A stretch of DNA of 64,000 nt, taken from assembly GCF_005887635.2 (NCBI RefSeq), contig NZ_CP040818.1, forward strand, positions 186,001 through 250,000, written 5' to 3'. How positions within the stretch are numbered: position 1 is the stretch's first letter; every line of letters starts with the position of its first letter. Under the pieces are notes generated by a model. The model saw nothing but the letters and a program-made list of their open reading frames with translations. It was not told the origin of the DNA and searched no databases. The stretch is from Paroceanicella profunda. Its GTDB lineage: Bacteria; Pseudomonadota; Alphaproteobacteria; Rhodobacterales; Rhodobacteraceae. Below are positions 42,006 through 51,172 of this stretch, in pieces. Made by a program: the position numbers and the translations under genes.

Positions 42006-42932
42006 CTACTGGCCGTCTTCCGGGGCGAGGCAGGTCTCGAAACTGTCGGCGATCGCGTCGATCAGCGCGCCGTAGAGGCCCGGGCCGGGGGCGAGCGTGC
42101 TGCCCAGCGGGTCGATCATCGCCAGCCGCACCGGCGTACCCTCCACCAGCCGCTCGGCCATGCGCGGCGAGAACTGCGGCTCGGTGAACATGCAGACCAC
42201 CCCGGCCCCCTCCAGCGCCGCGCGCAGCCCGGAGACATGGGCCGCCCCCGGCCGGGCGGCGTCCGAGAGCTGGACCGCATCGACATGGCTCAGCCCGAAG
42301 CGGTGCTCGAAATGGCGGTAGGCGTCGTGGAACACCACGTAGGGCTGCTTGGCCAGCGGCCGCATGCGCTGCTCGATGGCCTTCTCCTGCAGCGCGATCC
42401 GGGCCACCGCCTCCTCCGCGTTCTGGCGGTAGAGCGCGGAATTGGGCGGGTCGGTCTCCGCCAGCGCATCGGCGATCACCGGCAGCCAGATGCGCGCCAC
42501 GTCCGGATTCAGCCACAGATGCGGGTCGACGCCGCCATGGCCGCCCTGCGCGCTGTCCGCGCCGTCGGGCGGCAGCGGCGGCAGCGGCAGGCCCGGCACC
42601 TCCCCCAGTTCGATCACATAGGCCCGGCTCGCCAGCGCGCCCAGCGGCGGCTCCAGCCAGGGCGTGAGCACGTGCCCGACGAGGAAGACAAGGTCCGCCT
42701 CCGCCAGCATCCGCGCCTCCGAGGGCCGCAGCGCATAGTCATGCGGGGAAATGCCCGGCCGGATGAGCAGGCCCGGCGGCGGCATCTCCACGCCCCGCGT
42801 CACCTGCATCACCAGGCTGCGCACCGGGGAGATGTCGGCCACCACCCGCGGCGCCTGGGCGCGGGCCGGCTGCGCCGGCGCGGCCCAGAGCGCCGGCAGG
42901 AGGGTGGCAACCAGGATGAACGATCGCAGCAT
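42006..42932 (-). CDS. znuA: Zinc ABC transporter substrate-binding protein ZnuA
   Basis: 308 aa. The signal peptide is MLRSFILVATLLPALWAAPAQPARA. Zinc-binding histidines sit in GISPHDYALRPSEA, GVDPHLWLNPD and VVFHDAYRHFEHRFGL (the characteristic ZnuA set), with a short Gly/His loop (QGGHGGVD). The start at 42932 follows CCGGAG. A Zur-like palindrome lies 65 bp upstream. znuB, znuC and zur, which normally face or follow znuA, are not present within this window, so the locus is split. Confidence 0.9.
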   Translation of the reverse strand: MLRSFILVATLLPALWAAPAQPARAQAPRVVADISPVRSLVMQVTRGVEMPPPGLLIRPGISPHDYALRPSEARMLAEADLVFLVGHVLTPWLEPPLGALASRAYVIELGEVPGLPLPPLPPDGADSAQGGHGGVDPHLWLNPDVARIWLPVIADALAETDPPNSALYRQNAEEAVARIALQEKAIEQRMRPLAKQPYVVFHDAYRHFEHRFGLSHVDAVQLSDAARPGAAHVSGLRAALEGAGVVCMFTEPQFSPRMAERLVEGTPVRLAMIDPLGSTLAPGPGLYGALIDAIADSFETCLAPEDGQ

Positions 42933-42997
42933 GGAGGTCTCCGGAGATGTCATTGCCCCCCGAGATACCCGCTGGCCCGGCGGGCGGCAAGCGCGCC

Positions 42998-43010
42998 GTT
43001 ATAGTGTAAC
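42998..43010. promoter_or_regulatory. Zur-box-like palindrome upstream of znuA
   Basis: GTTAT-AGT-GTAAC, a 5-3-5 inverted repeat with one mismatch to GTTAT-N3-ATAAC, the motif known for alphaproteobacterial Zur. It is the only AT-rich word in the upstream region. Confidence 0.65.
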
Positions 43011-43055
43011 GGGCGCCGCCGCGGCCGCCCGGGAGAGGGCGGGTCGGACACCTTG

Positions 43056-43251
43056 CCCCTCCGCCGGTGCGGCAGCGGTTCCGCCCGTACCCTCCGGCGC
43101 GGCAGCACTGCTGTCCCCCGCCGCGGCAGCAGCACCGCCGTCCCCCCGGCGCGGCAACGGTAGCGCTTGTGCTCTCCGGCGGGGCAGCGGTACCGCCGTC
43201 CCCTCCGGCGCGGCAACGGTAGCGTTTGTCTCCTCCGGCGCGGGAGGGAGG
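43056..43251. repeat. 25-34-bp imperfect tandem repeat upstream of znuA
   Basis: Seven units of CCTCCGGCGCGGCA(A/G)CGG-like sequence start at about 43056, 43090, 43115, 43142, 43172, 43200 and 43230 (last incomplete). Most units contain a short inverted repeat that changes in sequence but stays paired (GCGC...GCGC in two units, GGCGG...CCGCC in another, CAGCA...TGCTG in another). It occupies the gap between the nuclease 3' end and the znuA promoter. Unit lengths vary and are not multiples of three, so it is non-coding. Confidence 0.75.
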
Positions 43252-43308
43252 ACAGCGCCCCGATGCCGCGCCCGCGCGGAGGCGGGTGAGCGGGCCCCTT
43301 CCGGGGGC

Positions 43309-46300
43309 TCAGGCGATGGCGAAGAGGAAGTCCTCCGCGTGGAGATCGCTCAGCGCGGTGTCGCGCAGCCGCAGGACCTCCCCGCTGTCGGTGGCGATGA
43401 CCACGTTGCCGTGGCGCTCGGCCATGTCCTCCTGCAGCGCCTCGAAGCCGGCGTAGCCGAAGGCGGTGAGGTCGATCCGGTCGCCCTCGCCCGCGTCGAA
43501 ATCCGCCGCCACGTCGATCTCCGCGCCGAGGTCGAGGCGGAAGATGTCCGCCCCGTCGCCGCCGCGCAGGATGTCGAACCCGGCACCGCCGGCCAGCAGG
43601 TCGGCGCCGTCGCGGCCCATCAGGCGGTCATCGCCCGCGCCGCCCTCCAGCACGTTGTCGCCATGGCTGCCCACCACGAGGTTCGCGCCCTCCGAGCCCA
43701 GAACGTCGATGCCCGATTCGCCGCGCAGGCGGATCTCCACCACGCCCGCGCCCAGCACCAGCGTGCCGGACACCGGCGCGTCGGCCCGCACGATCAGCGC
43801 CTCCGCCGTCACGTTGGCGGTGCCGAAATCACCGATCGCGGCGCCATCGTCGACATTCACCCGCCAGCCGTCCTGCGCCGCGGCCAGCGCACGGTCGAAG
43901 CGGGCGAACCCGTCCACCCGGTCGTAGCCACCGCCCTCCGCCGGGGCGGCGATGCGCACGTCGGCGACGAGGTTGATGCCCACGATCACCGGGTCATGGT
44001 CCGAGTTGCGCAGGGCCGAAGCCGCATCGAAGATGTCCGGGTCGCGGCCGTAGTCGGTGTTGTAGTCCAGCGCATCGGCCTCGTCGGAATTCACGTGCCA
44101 TTCCGTGACACCGGCGACCAGGCTCGCCCAGCGCTCGTTGGCGAAGGCATAGTCGAGCGTGCCGGTATAGCCGTCGAACACGTAGGACCAGGCCTCCTCG
44201 CCGATGAACTCCCGCGCGAGGTCCACGTAGCCGGCATCGACCAGCGCCTGCACCGGGTCCTCCATGGCGTAGGAGTTGTAATCGCCCAGCATGATGGTCC
44301 GGCCGCTCTTCTCGCCGGTCGGGGCGCTCTCCAGCCAGTCGGCCAGCGCGAGGGCGGCGGCGAGGCGCGTGGCGTTGTTGTTGCCCGCGCCGTCGCCCTG
44401 GTCCGCGTCGGCGGCATCGCCGGAGAGGCTGCCCTTCGACTTCAGGTGGTTCACCACGGCGGTGAAGGACTTGCCGGTCTCCAGGTCGCGGAAGGACTGG
44501 GCCAGCGCGGGTCGGTTGAGGTCGGAGCCGGTGCCCAGCGGATCGAGGAAGGCCTCCGTCTCCAGCGTGGCAAAGCCGCCCCGGGTCTCCACCGCGGAGG
44601 TGCGGTAGATGAAGGCGCCGGTGATGGCGTCTCCGCCCAGAGTGCCGGTGTTCACGTAATCGTAGGTGCCGACGCCCAGCTCCGCGTTCAGCGCCGCCAC
44701 CAGCGTGGCGAGCGGGGTGGAATTCGGGTCGTTCTCGATCTCGACCAGGCCGACGACATCGGCATCCATCTCCACCAGCGTGGTCACCAGCTTGTCGAGC
44801 TGGCGCTGGTATTCCTCCGGCGTGTTGGCGCCGCGCGGCTCCTGGCCATTGGCGGTGAGGGAGCCGTCGTCGAGCGTGGTGAAGAAGTTCAGCACGTTGA
44901 GGCTGGCGATGCGCAGGTCGCCGCCCACCTCCTGCGGGCTGGTGTCGGCGGGGTTGGTGTCCTCGAAGACGTTCTCGCCATCGCTGGTCGCACGCACGCG
45001 CCAGGTGGTCGGCGAGGAGGACTCTCCGCCCCACTGGTAGTCGAGCACGCCGGTGAGCGTGCCGATCGTGTCGCCCATCGAGGGCGCGGTGGCCGTGGTG
45101 AACGGGTCGAACCCGTCAAGGTTGGTGATCGGGGCGTTCTGCACCGACAGCCCGTCGTCATAGGTGATGGAGTGCTGGCCCACCTCCTCCAGATAGGCCG
45201 CGTAGCCCGCGGCGTCAGGCGCGTGGGTCTGGGTGTACTGCATGGGCCGGTCGCCCTGAACCAGGCGGATCTCGTTGAACCGGTCGAGGTTGAACATCTC
45301 GGTGATGGTCAGGCTCTCGGTGAAGCTCACCAGCATGCCCTCGGCGAACTCCAGGTCCGGCACCACGTCCCCGCCCGCATCGACCATGGTGCCCACGGTG
45401 GAGAGGTCGATCGCGGCCGCCGTCGGCAGGGCGTTGCCCGAACTTTCCACCGTGACGGAGCTGAGCGCGGTAAGCTCGGTGAGGCCGAAATATTCCGAGA
45501 CCGTGCCGACCACGCTCACCACGTCGCCCACCTGCACGTCGGTGCCGAAGGCGCCGTCGTAGACGAAGATGCCTTCGGAGGTGCGCGCGTCGCCATCCGC
45601 GTCCGCGTCCTCCTCCTGCAGGTAGAAGCCGCCGAGGTTGCGGCTGTCATCCGCGTCGCCGTTCTGGAAATCGCCGGTCACCACGGCGCGCAGCATCACC
45701 TGCTGCCCCTCCAGCGGCGAGGCGGCGCCCGCGCCCTGTACCGCGCTGATCAGCGTGGGCTCGGTGGGAGCGGGGGTGTCGGGGTCGTCCGGGTCACCGG
45801 GGTCCTCGGTGGCGGGGTTCGGCGCGCCGGGCGTGCCGTCGGGGGTGGAGAAGTCGAGCAGGGTCTCCGACCAGGCGCCGCCGTCGCCGTCGCGGAACCC
45901 GCCGGAGGGCAGGAAGCTGCCGTCCGGCCCGATCACCGCCGCGGCATAGGTCGCGTCCCCCGCCCCGCCGTCGGTGAGCGCCACGCTGTCGGCGAGCGTG
46001 TCCCAGGGCGTGCTGTCCAGCGCGCCGTCGTCCTGCGCGTCGAGATCGTCCCCCACGGCGCCGGTGAACCCGTGCACCAGAAAGTAGCTCGACGTGCCGT
46101 TCTCGAAGCTGTTGTCGGCGATGCCGAGATCGGCGGTGACGGAATAGGTGCTCTGCGCCGTCGGGCTGGCGGCCAGGAACAGCCCGTCCGCGCCGATGCT
46201 CTGGCCCGTGAGGTCGATCGCCAGGTCGATGGTGCCGGCGTCCGCGCCGTCCCCGTCCAGCCCGATGAGCGACCAGCCGTCCAGGCTCGCGCCCGCCGCG

Positions 46301-46881
46301 CCGTGCAGTTCCACGAACTCCCAGTCCGAGCCGGAGGTGGAGACCTGGATCTCGTTGATCATCAGCGGCACGGTGGTGTCATGGCTGCCGAGGCCGGAGA
46401 AATCGTCCGTGGCGCTGGCCGTCCAGCCCTGCGTGGGGTCGAAGGCATCCGCGGGGTCGGTGTCGCCCTCAAGCACGCCGGCATCGCGGCGCAGGGTCAT
46501 GTCCTGGGTGCCCAGCGGGTCGCCGCCCCATTCGGAGCCGGGGTCCACCCCCACCTGGCCGATGGAATCGACCACCGTCTCGCCGCGCACCAGCACGATC
46601 GCATCGTCGCCGTTGAACAGGCCGGACCCGGTGGTCTGGTCCGCCTCGGCCAGGATCGCCGGGTCGGCGGAGGCATGGGCGAAGACGTAGACATCCCCCG
46701 CCGCCACGGTGCCGGTGAGCGCGAAGCGCGTCGCCGTCGTGTTGCCGTTGAAGTAGATGTCGATCGCGTAGCCCGCGGCGGCGAGGTCGATCGCGGCGCC
46801 GGTGCCATTGTAGATCTCGAGGGCCTTGTTGCTGCTGCTGCCTTCGACGTACTCGCTGAAAATCAGGTCGGACGATGCCAT
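43309..46881 (-). CDS. Large RTX extracellular nuclease (ExeM/NucH-type)
   Basis: 1190 aa. Order: lamin-tail-like domain (about 1-125, LIFSEYVEGSSSNKALEIYN), a second one (about 165-330, MINEIQVSTSGSDWEFVELH), an OB-fold segment (about 370-500), an endonuclease/exonuclease/phosphatase domain (about 650-965) and C-terminal RTX calcium repeats (about 1065-1120, GGAGDDRLMGRDGADLLAGG). Catalytic motifs VGLVEIEND, NHLKSKGS, GDYNSY and SDHDPV are intact. There is no N-terminal signal peptide, and the C-terminal RTX and tail imply type I secretion. No type I secretion genes are adjacent. Start 46881 follows GGAGAGAG. Likely role is extracellular DNA degradation for phosphate or biofilm turnover. Confidence 0.88.
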   Translation of the reverse strand: MASSDLIFSEYVEGSSSNKALEIYNGTGAAIDLAAAGYAIDIYFNGNTTATRFALTGTVAAGDVYVFAHASADPAILAEADQTTGSGLFNGDDAIVLVRGETVVDSIGQVGVDPGSEWGGDPLGTQDMTLRRDAGVLEGDTDPADAFDPTQGWTASATDDFSGLGSHDTTVPLMINEIQVSTSGSDWEFVELHGAAGASLDGWSLIGLDGDGADAGTIDLAIDLTGQSIGADGLFLAASPTAQSTYSVTADLGIADNSFENGTSSYFLVHGFTGAVGDDLDAQDDGALDSTPWDTLADSVALTDGGAGDATYAAAVIGPDGSFLPSGGFRDGDGGAWSETLLDFSTPDGTPGAPNPATEDPGDPDDPDTPAPTEPTLISAVQGAGAASPLEGQQVMLRAVVTGDFQNGDADDSRNLGGFYLQEEDADADGDARTSEGIFVYDGAFGTDVQVGDVVSVVGTVSEYFGLTELTALSSVTVESSGNALPTAAAIDLSTVGTMVDAGGDVVPDLEFAEGMLVSFTESLTITEMFNLDRFNEIRLVQGDRPMQYTQTHAPDAAGYAAYLEEVGQHSITYDDGLSVQNAPITNLDGFDPFTTATAPSMGDTIGTLTGVLDYQWGGESSSPTTWRVRATSDGENVFEDTNPADTSPQEVGGDLRIASLNVLNFFTTLDDGSLTANGQEPRGANTPEEYQRQLDKLVTTLVEMDADVVGLVEIENDPNSTPLATLVAALNAELGVGTYDYVNTGTLGGDAITGAFIYRTSAVETRGGFATLETEAFLDPLGTGSDLNRPALAQSFRDLETGKSFTAVVNHLKSKGSLSGDAADADQGDGAGNNNATRLAAALALADWLESAPTGEKSGRTIMLGDYNSYAMEDPVQALVDAGYVDLAREFIGEEAWSYVFDGYTGTLDYAFANERWASLVAGVTEWHVNSDEADALDYNTDYGRDPDIFDAASALRNSDHDPVIVGINLVADVRIAAPAEGGGYDRVDGFARFDRALAAAQDGWRVNVDDGAAIGDFGTANVTAEALIVRADAPVSGTLVLGAGVVEIRLRGESGIDVLGSEGANLVVGSHGDNVLEGGAGDDRLMGRDGADLLAGGAGFDILRGGDGADIFRLDLGAEIDVAADFDAGEGDRIDLTAFGYAGFEALQEDMAERHGNVVIATDSGEVLRLRDTALSDLHAEDFLFAIA

Positions 46882-47082
46882 CGCTTCTCTCTCCGCTGCT
46901 GCCGCCGCGCCGGGCGCGGGATGTTCGGGGCGGAGACTGGCCGAACGTGACGACAGAATTGCGTCAGATCTCTCCGGACCCCGGGCCCCCGTCCCGCACC
47001 CATTCACGCATCCCCTGCCCGCGCGATCCAGCCCTGCGGTTGAACCGGGCCTGCGTCACTCCACCGCAGGAAGAGCGCGGGA

Positions 47083-48723
47083 TCAGGAATGTTCCTCGCG
47101 CCCGGCCTTCACCAGGGCGGCGGAGAAGGCGCGCAGCGCGTCGGCTTCATGCAGCAGGCCCACGGGTTCGGCCCCGCGCAGCACGGCGAGCACGGGAACC
47201 GCGCCGTCGCGGAACAGCGGCATCGCGGCGTCAAGACGGGCGCCCTCCTCCAGAACCCGCCCCTCCGCCATCAGGGCGGCGGCGCGCGGGGCGTCCCCGG
47301 GCTGCAGCGGCCGGATCAGCGCCGCGAGGCCGATGGTGCAGGCCACGTAATCCTGCACGCCGCGCGCGATGGGCTTTCCCTGCCGGGCAAGCTGGGTGAG
47401 GAAGAAGGACCGGGTGACCAGCCGGCTCGCCAGCGCGGAGGAGAGCGAGACCGCCAGCATCACCGCGACGCCGGTATGCCAGTCCCCCGTGAGTTCGAAG
47501 ACGATCATCGTGGTCGAGAGCGGCGCGCCGAGCACGCCCGCGGCCACGGCCCCCGTGCCGGCCAGCGCGTAGAGCGCCTCGGTGCCCGAGACCCCGGGCA
47601 TCAGCGCCGTGGCCACATGCCCGAAGGCGAGCCCGGTGAGCGCGCCGATCATCAGCGAGGGCGAGAAGATTCCGCCCCCCATGCGCCCGCCGAAGGTGAG
47701 CGCCACGGCGATGACCTTGGTCGCCACCAGCACCACCGCCGCCCAGAAGCCGAACTCGCCCAGAAGCGCGCTGCGCGTGGTCTCGTAGCCCACGCCGATG
47801 ATGTGCGGAAAGCCCAGCGCCAGCAGCCCCAGCAGGAAGCCGGAGATCCCCGGCCGCACCCAGCGCGGAATGCGGAGGCTCGCCGTGACGGTGTCGGCCA
47901 CCGCCTCGGCCAGCAGCACCGAGCGCACCAGGATGGTCGCCACCAGCCCGCTCAGCAGGCCCAGCAGCATGAAGGCCGGCAGTTCGACGTAGAAGGCGAG
48001 CTGGCTCACCGGCAGGTGGAACTCCGTCACGTTGCCGATGTGCAGCCGGCTCACCACCGCGCCGGCCACCGCGGCCACGGTGATCGGGGCGATGGCGTGC
48101 AGCGCGAAATGGCGCAGCACCACCTCCAGCGCGAACAGCGCCCCGGCGATCGGCGCGTTGAAGGAGGCGGCGACGGCGGCGGCCGCGGCGCAGCCCATCA
48201 GGTCGCGCGCGGTCATGCCGTCGGCGCGGATGCGGTCCGCCACCCAGGAGGAGATCACCGCGCCCAGGTGCACCACCGGCCCCTCGCGCCCGGTGGAGCC
48301 CCCGGTCGACAGGGTGATGAGCGAGGCGAGGGCCGAGGCCAGCCCGGCCCGCCGGTCCACCCGCCCGTCGTGCAGCGCCGCGCCCTCGATCACGGTGGTG
48401 ACGGAATGCACCTTCCCGTCATGGGTGAAACGGTGCAGCAGCACCCCCACCACCAGACCGCCCAGAACCGGGATGGCCAGCACCAGATACCAGGGCGCGG
48501 AGGCCAGCGTGGTGGCCAGCGTCACGTCGTCGGCGCCGTAGAGGAAGGTCTGCAGCTCGAAGATCGCCATCCGGAAGCCGACGGCCGCATAGCCCGCGGC
48601 CAGCCCCGTGGCGAGCGCGGTCAGCCAGAAGCGCATCCGGTTCGGCCCGCGCGCGCGCGCCGCCATCCAGCCCCGGCGCAGGTCTGTCAGAGCCTCGGTG
48701 AACGGTCGGGAGAGAGGGGGCAA
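47083..48723 (-). CDS. CLC-family chloride channel/antiporter with CBS-type C-terminus
   Basis: 546 aa. A CLC transmembrane core of about 450 residues keeps the selectivity motifs GGSTGREGPVVHLG (gating Glu in GREGP), NAPIAGALFALEV and GGIFSPSLMIGA. A C-terminal cytosolic part (about 460-546, with VLEEGARLDAAMPLFRDGAVPVLAVL) resembles one CBS module. Fluoride exporters of this family carry a different filter, so chloride/proton exchange is more likely. Monocistronic, with a short gap from the nuclease. Confidence 0.9.
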   Translation of the reverse strand: MPPLSRPFTEALTDLRRGWMAARARGPNRMRFWLTALATGLAAGYAAVGFRMAIFELQTFLYGADDVTLATTLASAPWYLVLAIPVLGGLVVGVLLHRFTHDGKVHSVTTVIEGAALHDGRVDRRAGLASALASLITLSTGGSTGREGPVVHLGAVISSWVADRIRADGMTARDLMGCAAAAAVAASFNAPIAGALFALEVVLRHFALHAIAPITVAAVAGAVVSRLHIGNVTEFHLPVSQLAFYVELPAFMLLGLLSGLVATILVRSVLLAEAVADTVTASLRIPRWVRPGISGFLLGLLALGFPHIIGVGYETTRSALLGEFGFWAAVVLVATKVIAVALTFGGRMGGGIFSPSLMIGALTGLAFGHVATALMPGVSGTEALYALAGTGAVAAGVLGAPLSTTMIVFELTGDWHTGVAVMLAVSLSSALASRLVTRSFFLTQLARQGKPIARGVQDYVACTIGLAALIRPLQPGDAPRAAALMAEGRVLEEGARLDAAMPLFRDGAVPVLAVLRGAEPVGLLHEADALRAFSAALVKAGREEHS

Positions 48724-48818
48724 GGCATCAGTCCGTCAGGAGCTTCAGAGCGATATCCGAACCAGAATTGAAGGATCGGCAGGTAAAGTACACCCCCCTT
48801 CGGATGCGCGGTCGGCCA

Positions 48819-49316
48819 TCACCCCCGGCGGCGGATGCCGATGGGCGCGCCGGCCTGGGCGGGGCGTTCCAGCCCGGCATGGGCCGCGCGCAGCGCCGCG
48901 ATGCGGGCCTGTGCCTCCGGCGGATAGGGGGTGGAGCGTCGGGTGGTGAGGTCGACGTTCATCAGCAACTGCTCGAGCGTGGCGCAGAGCGCGCCATCCG
49001 CCTCCCGGCGCATCTCGGCGAAGACGTGCAGCCGCTTGGCATCGGCGTCCAGCAGCCGGAAGTTCACGCGGAAGGCGGCCCCCTCCAGCAGCTCGTCGAG
49101 ATAATGCATGTGGCTCTGCAGCGCGTAGGGCCCCTGCCCGGTCTCCGCCACCCAGGCCTCGCCGAGCGCCAGCGCATCGGTCAGGAAATGCTCGAAGGCC
49201 TGGTCGAAGGCGATGGCGTAGTAGCCCACGTTCATGTGACCGTTGTAGTCGATCCAGCCGGGGAGGACGTGTTGCAGCGGGGTGGCGACGGCGCTGGCCT
49301 CGGGCTGGTCTGTCAT
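48819..49316 (-). CDS. Thioesterase family protein (hotdog fold)
   Basis: 165 aa. The hotdog fold is suggested by VLPGWIDYNGHMNVGYYAIAFDQAFEHFL (acidic residue and His in the D-x-x-GHMN motif of 4HBT-like thioesterases), QSHMHYLDELLEGA and LEQLLMNVDL. The start at 49316 was chosen over upstream in-frame ATGs because homologous fold features begin there. It is divergent from the flavin oxidase, with only 76 bp between starts, so both share a promoter region. Substrate unknown. Related proteins act on short acyl-CoAs, including betainyl-CoA. Confidence 0.8.
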   Translation of the reverse strand: MTDQPEASAVATPLQHVLPGWIDYNGHMNVGYYAIAFDQAFEHFLTDALALGEAWVAETGQGPYALQSHMHYLDELLEGAAFRVNFRLLDADAKRLHVFAEMRREADGALCATLEQLLMNVDLTTRRSTPYPPEAQARIAALRAAHAGLERPAQAGAPIGIRRRG

Positions 49317-49392
49317 GGTGATGCCGGATCCTCTTTCGTCCCGCAGGGCGCACGCGTATGGTGTCGCCGGATTCACTCCCGAGGAGCTTTCG

Positions 49393-50766
49393 ATGCCGCA
49401 CGATACCGCCATTGCCCGCCTGCGCAACCTGTTGGGTGACCGCCTCAGCACATCCGATGCGATCCGCGATCATCATGGGCAGAACGAAAGCTACTATCCT
49501 GTCACGCTTCCGGACGCCGTGGCCTTTCCCGCCTCCACCGAGGAGGTGAGCGCGGTGATGACCATATGCCACGAAGAAGGTTGCCCGGTCGTTGCCTGGG
49601 GCACGGGAACCTCGCTCGAAGGCCACGCCCTGGCCTTCCGCGGCGGCATCACCCTGGACCTGAGCCGGATGGACAAGGTGCTCCAGGTCAACGACGAGGA
49701 CCTGGACGTGGTGATCCAGCCCGGTGTCACCCGCGAGGCCCTGAACACCGAGCTGCGCGCCACCGGCCTGTTCTTCCCCATCGACCCGGGCGCGAACGCC
49801 TCGCTCGGCGGCATGGCCGCCACCCGCGCCTCCGGCACCACCGCCGTGCGCTACGGCACGATGAAGGACAATGTCCTCGCGCTGGAGGTGGTGCTGGCCG
49901 ATGGCCGGGTGATCCGCACCGGAACCCGGGCGCGCAAGTCCTCCGCCGGCTATGACCTCACCCGCCTGATGGTGGGGTCCGAGGGCACGCTGGGCATCAT
50001 CACCGAACTCACCCTGAAGCTGCACGGCCAGCCGGAGGCGATCTCCTCGGCGATCTGCGCCTTCGACGGCATCGACGCGGCGGTGAGCGCGGTGCAGATG
50101 GTCATCCAGATGGGCATCCCGGTGGCGCGCATCGAATTCGTCGACGCGATGTCGATCCGCGGGTTCAACGTGCATGCCGGCACCGCCATGCCGGAGATGC
50201 CGCACCTGTTCCTGGAGTTCCACGGCTCCGAGGGCGCGGTGGCCGAGCAGGCCGAGCGCGTGGGCGAGATCGTGGCGGAGTTCGGCGGCGGCGATTTCCA
50301 GTGGACCAACAAGCCCGAGGAGCGCAACGCGCTCTGGCACATGCGCCACAACGCCTATTACGCGGCCAAGGCCCTGCGCCCCGGCTGCTGGGTGCTGACC
50401 ACGGATGTCTGCGTGCCGATCTCCCGGCTGGCGGAAGCCGTCACCGTCACCCGGGCGGACATCGACGCGAGCGCGCTGGAGGCGACCATCCTGGGCCATG
50501 TCGGCGACGGCAACTTCCACTGCGCCATCCTGGTGGACCCGGACAGCCCGGCCGAGCTGGCCGAGGCCAGGGAGCTCGCTCACCGCATGAACGCCCGCGC
50601 CCTCGCCATGGGCGGCACGGTGACCGGCGAACACGGCGTGGGCCTCGGCAAGATGAAGTACATGGACGAGGAACACGGCGCGGCCTGGGCGGTGATGGCC
50701 CAGATCAAGCGCGCGCTGGACCCGAGCAACATCCTCAACCCCGGCAAGATGGTCGAGGTGAACTGA
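49393..50766 (+). CDS. FAD-linked 2-hydroxy-acid dehydrogenase (D-lactate dehydrogenase/GlcD type)
   Basis: 457 aa. An N-terminal PP-loop FAD domain (about 40-220: VVAWGTGTSLEGHALAFRGG, DPGANASLGGMAATRASGT, KSSAGYDLTRLMVGSEGTLGIITE) and a C-terminal cap with HVGDGNFHC and VTGEHGVGLGKMKY, the metal/substrate motifs of Dld, GlcD and mammalian LDHD. No membrane segment. Partner Fe-S genes of a glycolate oxidase (glcEF) are absent, so a stand-alone cytochrome-linked D-lactate dehydrogenase is the better reading. GAGGAG precedes the ATG at 49393. Confidence 0.88.
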   Translation: MPHDTAIARLRNLLGDRLSTSDAIRDHHGQNESYYPVTLPDAVAFPASTEEVSAVMTICHEEGCPVVAWGTGTSLEGHALAFRGGITLDLSRMDKVLQVNDEDLDVVIQPGVTREALNTELRATGLFFPIDPGANASLGGMAATRASGTTAVRYGTMKDNVLALEVVLADGRVIRTGTRARKSSAGYDLTRLMVGSEGTLGIITELTLKLHGQPEAISSAICAFDGIDAAVSAVQMVIQMGIPVARIEFVDAMSIRGFNVHAGTAMPEMPHLFLEFHGSEGAVAEQAERVGEIVAEFGGGDFQWTNKPEERNALWHMRHNAYYAAKALRPGCWVLTTDVCVPISRLAEAVTVTRADIDASALEATILGHVGDGNFHCAILVDPDSPAELAEARELAHRMNARALAMGGTVTGEHGVGLGKMKYMDEEHGAAWAVMAQIKRALDPSNILNPGKMVEVN

Positions 50767-50826
50767 CCCCTCCGGGCACGCTCCCCGGGCCGGCCAGGCC
50801 CCGGCGGAGAGTGCTTTGCGGGGCGC

Positions 50827-50988
50827 CCCGGAAAGCACCCCTGCAGTACCCCGAAGCGCGCGCCCGCAGCACCCTGCCGAAGCGCGCCCGCGGCACCCCG
50901 GCAAGCGCGCCTGCGGCAGCCCGGCAAGCGCGCCTGCGACAGCCCGGTAAGCGCGCCTGCGGCGCGACGATAAGCCCGCCTGTGGCGC
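50827..50988. repeat. 23-bp tandem repeat, seven units
   Basis: Units start at 50827, 50849, 50873, 50897, 50920, 50943 and 50966, the last four exactly 23 bp long, the earlier ones 22-24 bp. Core word CCCGGCAAGCGCGCCTGCGG. A weak inverted repeat within each (CCG...CGG or TGCCG...CGGCA) could form a hairpin. Not a multiple of three, hence non-coding. Confidence 0.9.
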
Positions 50989-51028
50989 GACGCCCCGTCG
51001 CACCGGACAGAGACCCGCCCCTCAACCC

Positions 51029-51172
51029 GGCCGGATCTCCCCGCAAGGACCTGCCTCGCGAGGTGGCCGGATCTCCGCACAAGGGCCTGCCCCCCCGGGA
51101 CAACCGCCCCCGCGGCAATGTATTGCTCCGCGAGATGACCGCCCCCCGACAACCGCCTGTTCCGCGAGAGGG
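51029..51172. repeat. Second tandem array, about 36-bp period
   Basis: GGCCGGATCTCC recurs at 51029 and 51065, each followed by a GC-rich CGCGAG or CCCGGGA palindrome, then two more degenerate copies with CCGCGAGA at about 51129 and 51162. It abuts the 23-bp array. Confidence 0.6.

Noticed and set aside
42751..46950. A 1399-codon open frame on the plus strand opposite the RTX nuclease
   Set aside because: Its product is Arg/His/Val/Gly-rich with no domain, and the opposite strand encodes a clear nuclease with all catalytic motifs. Long antisense frames are expected in DNA this GC-rich.
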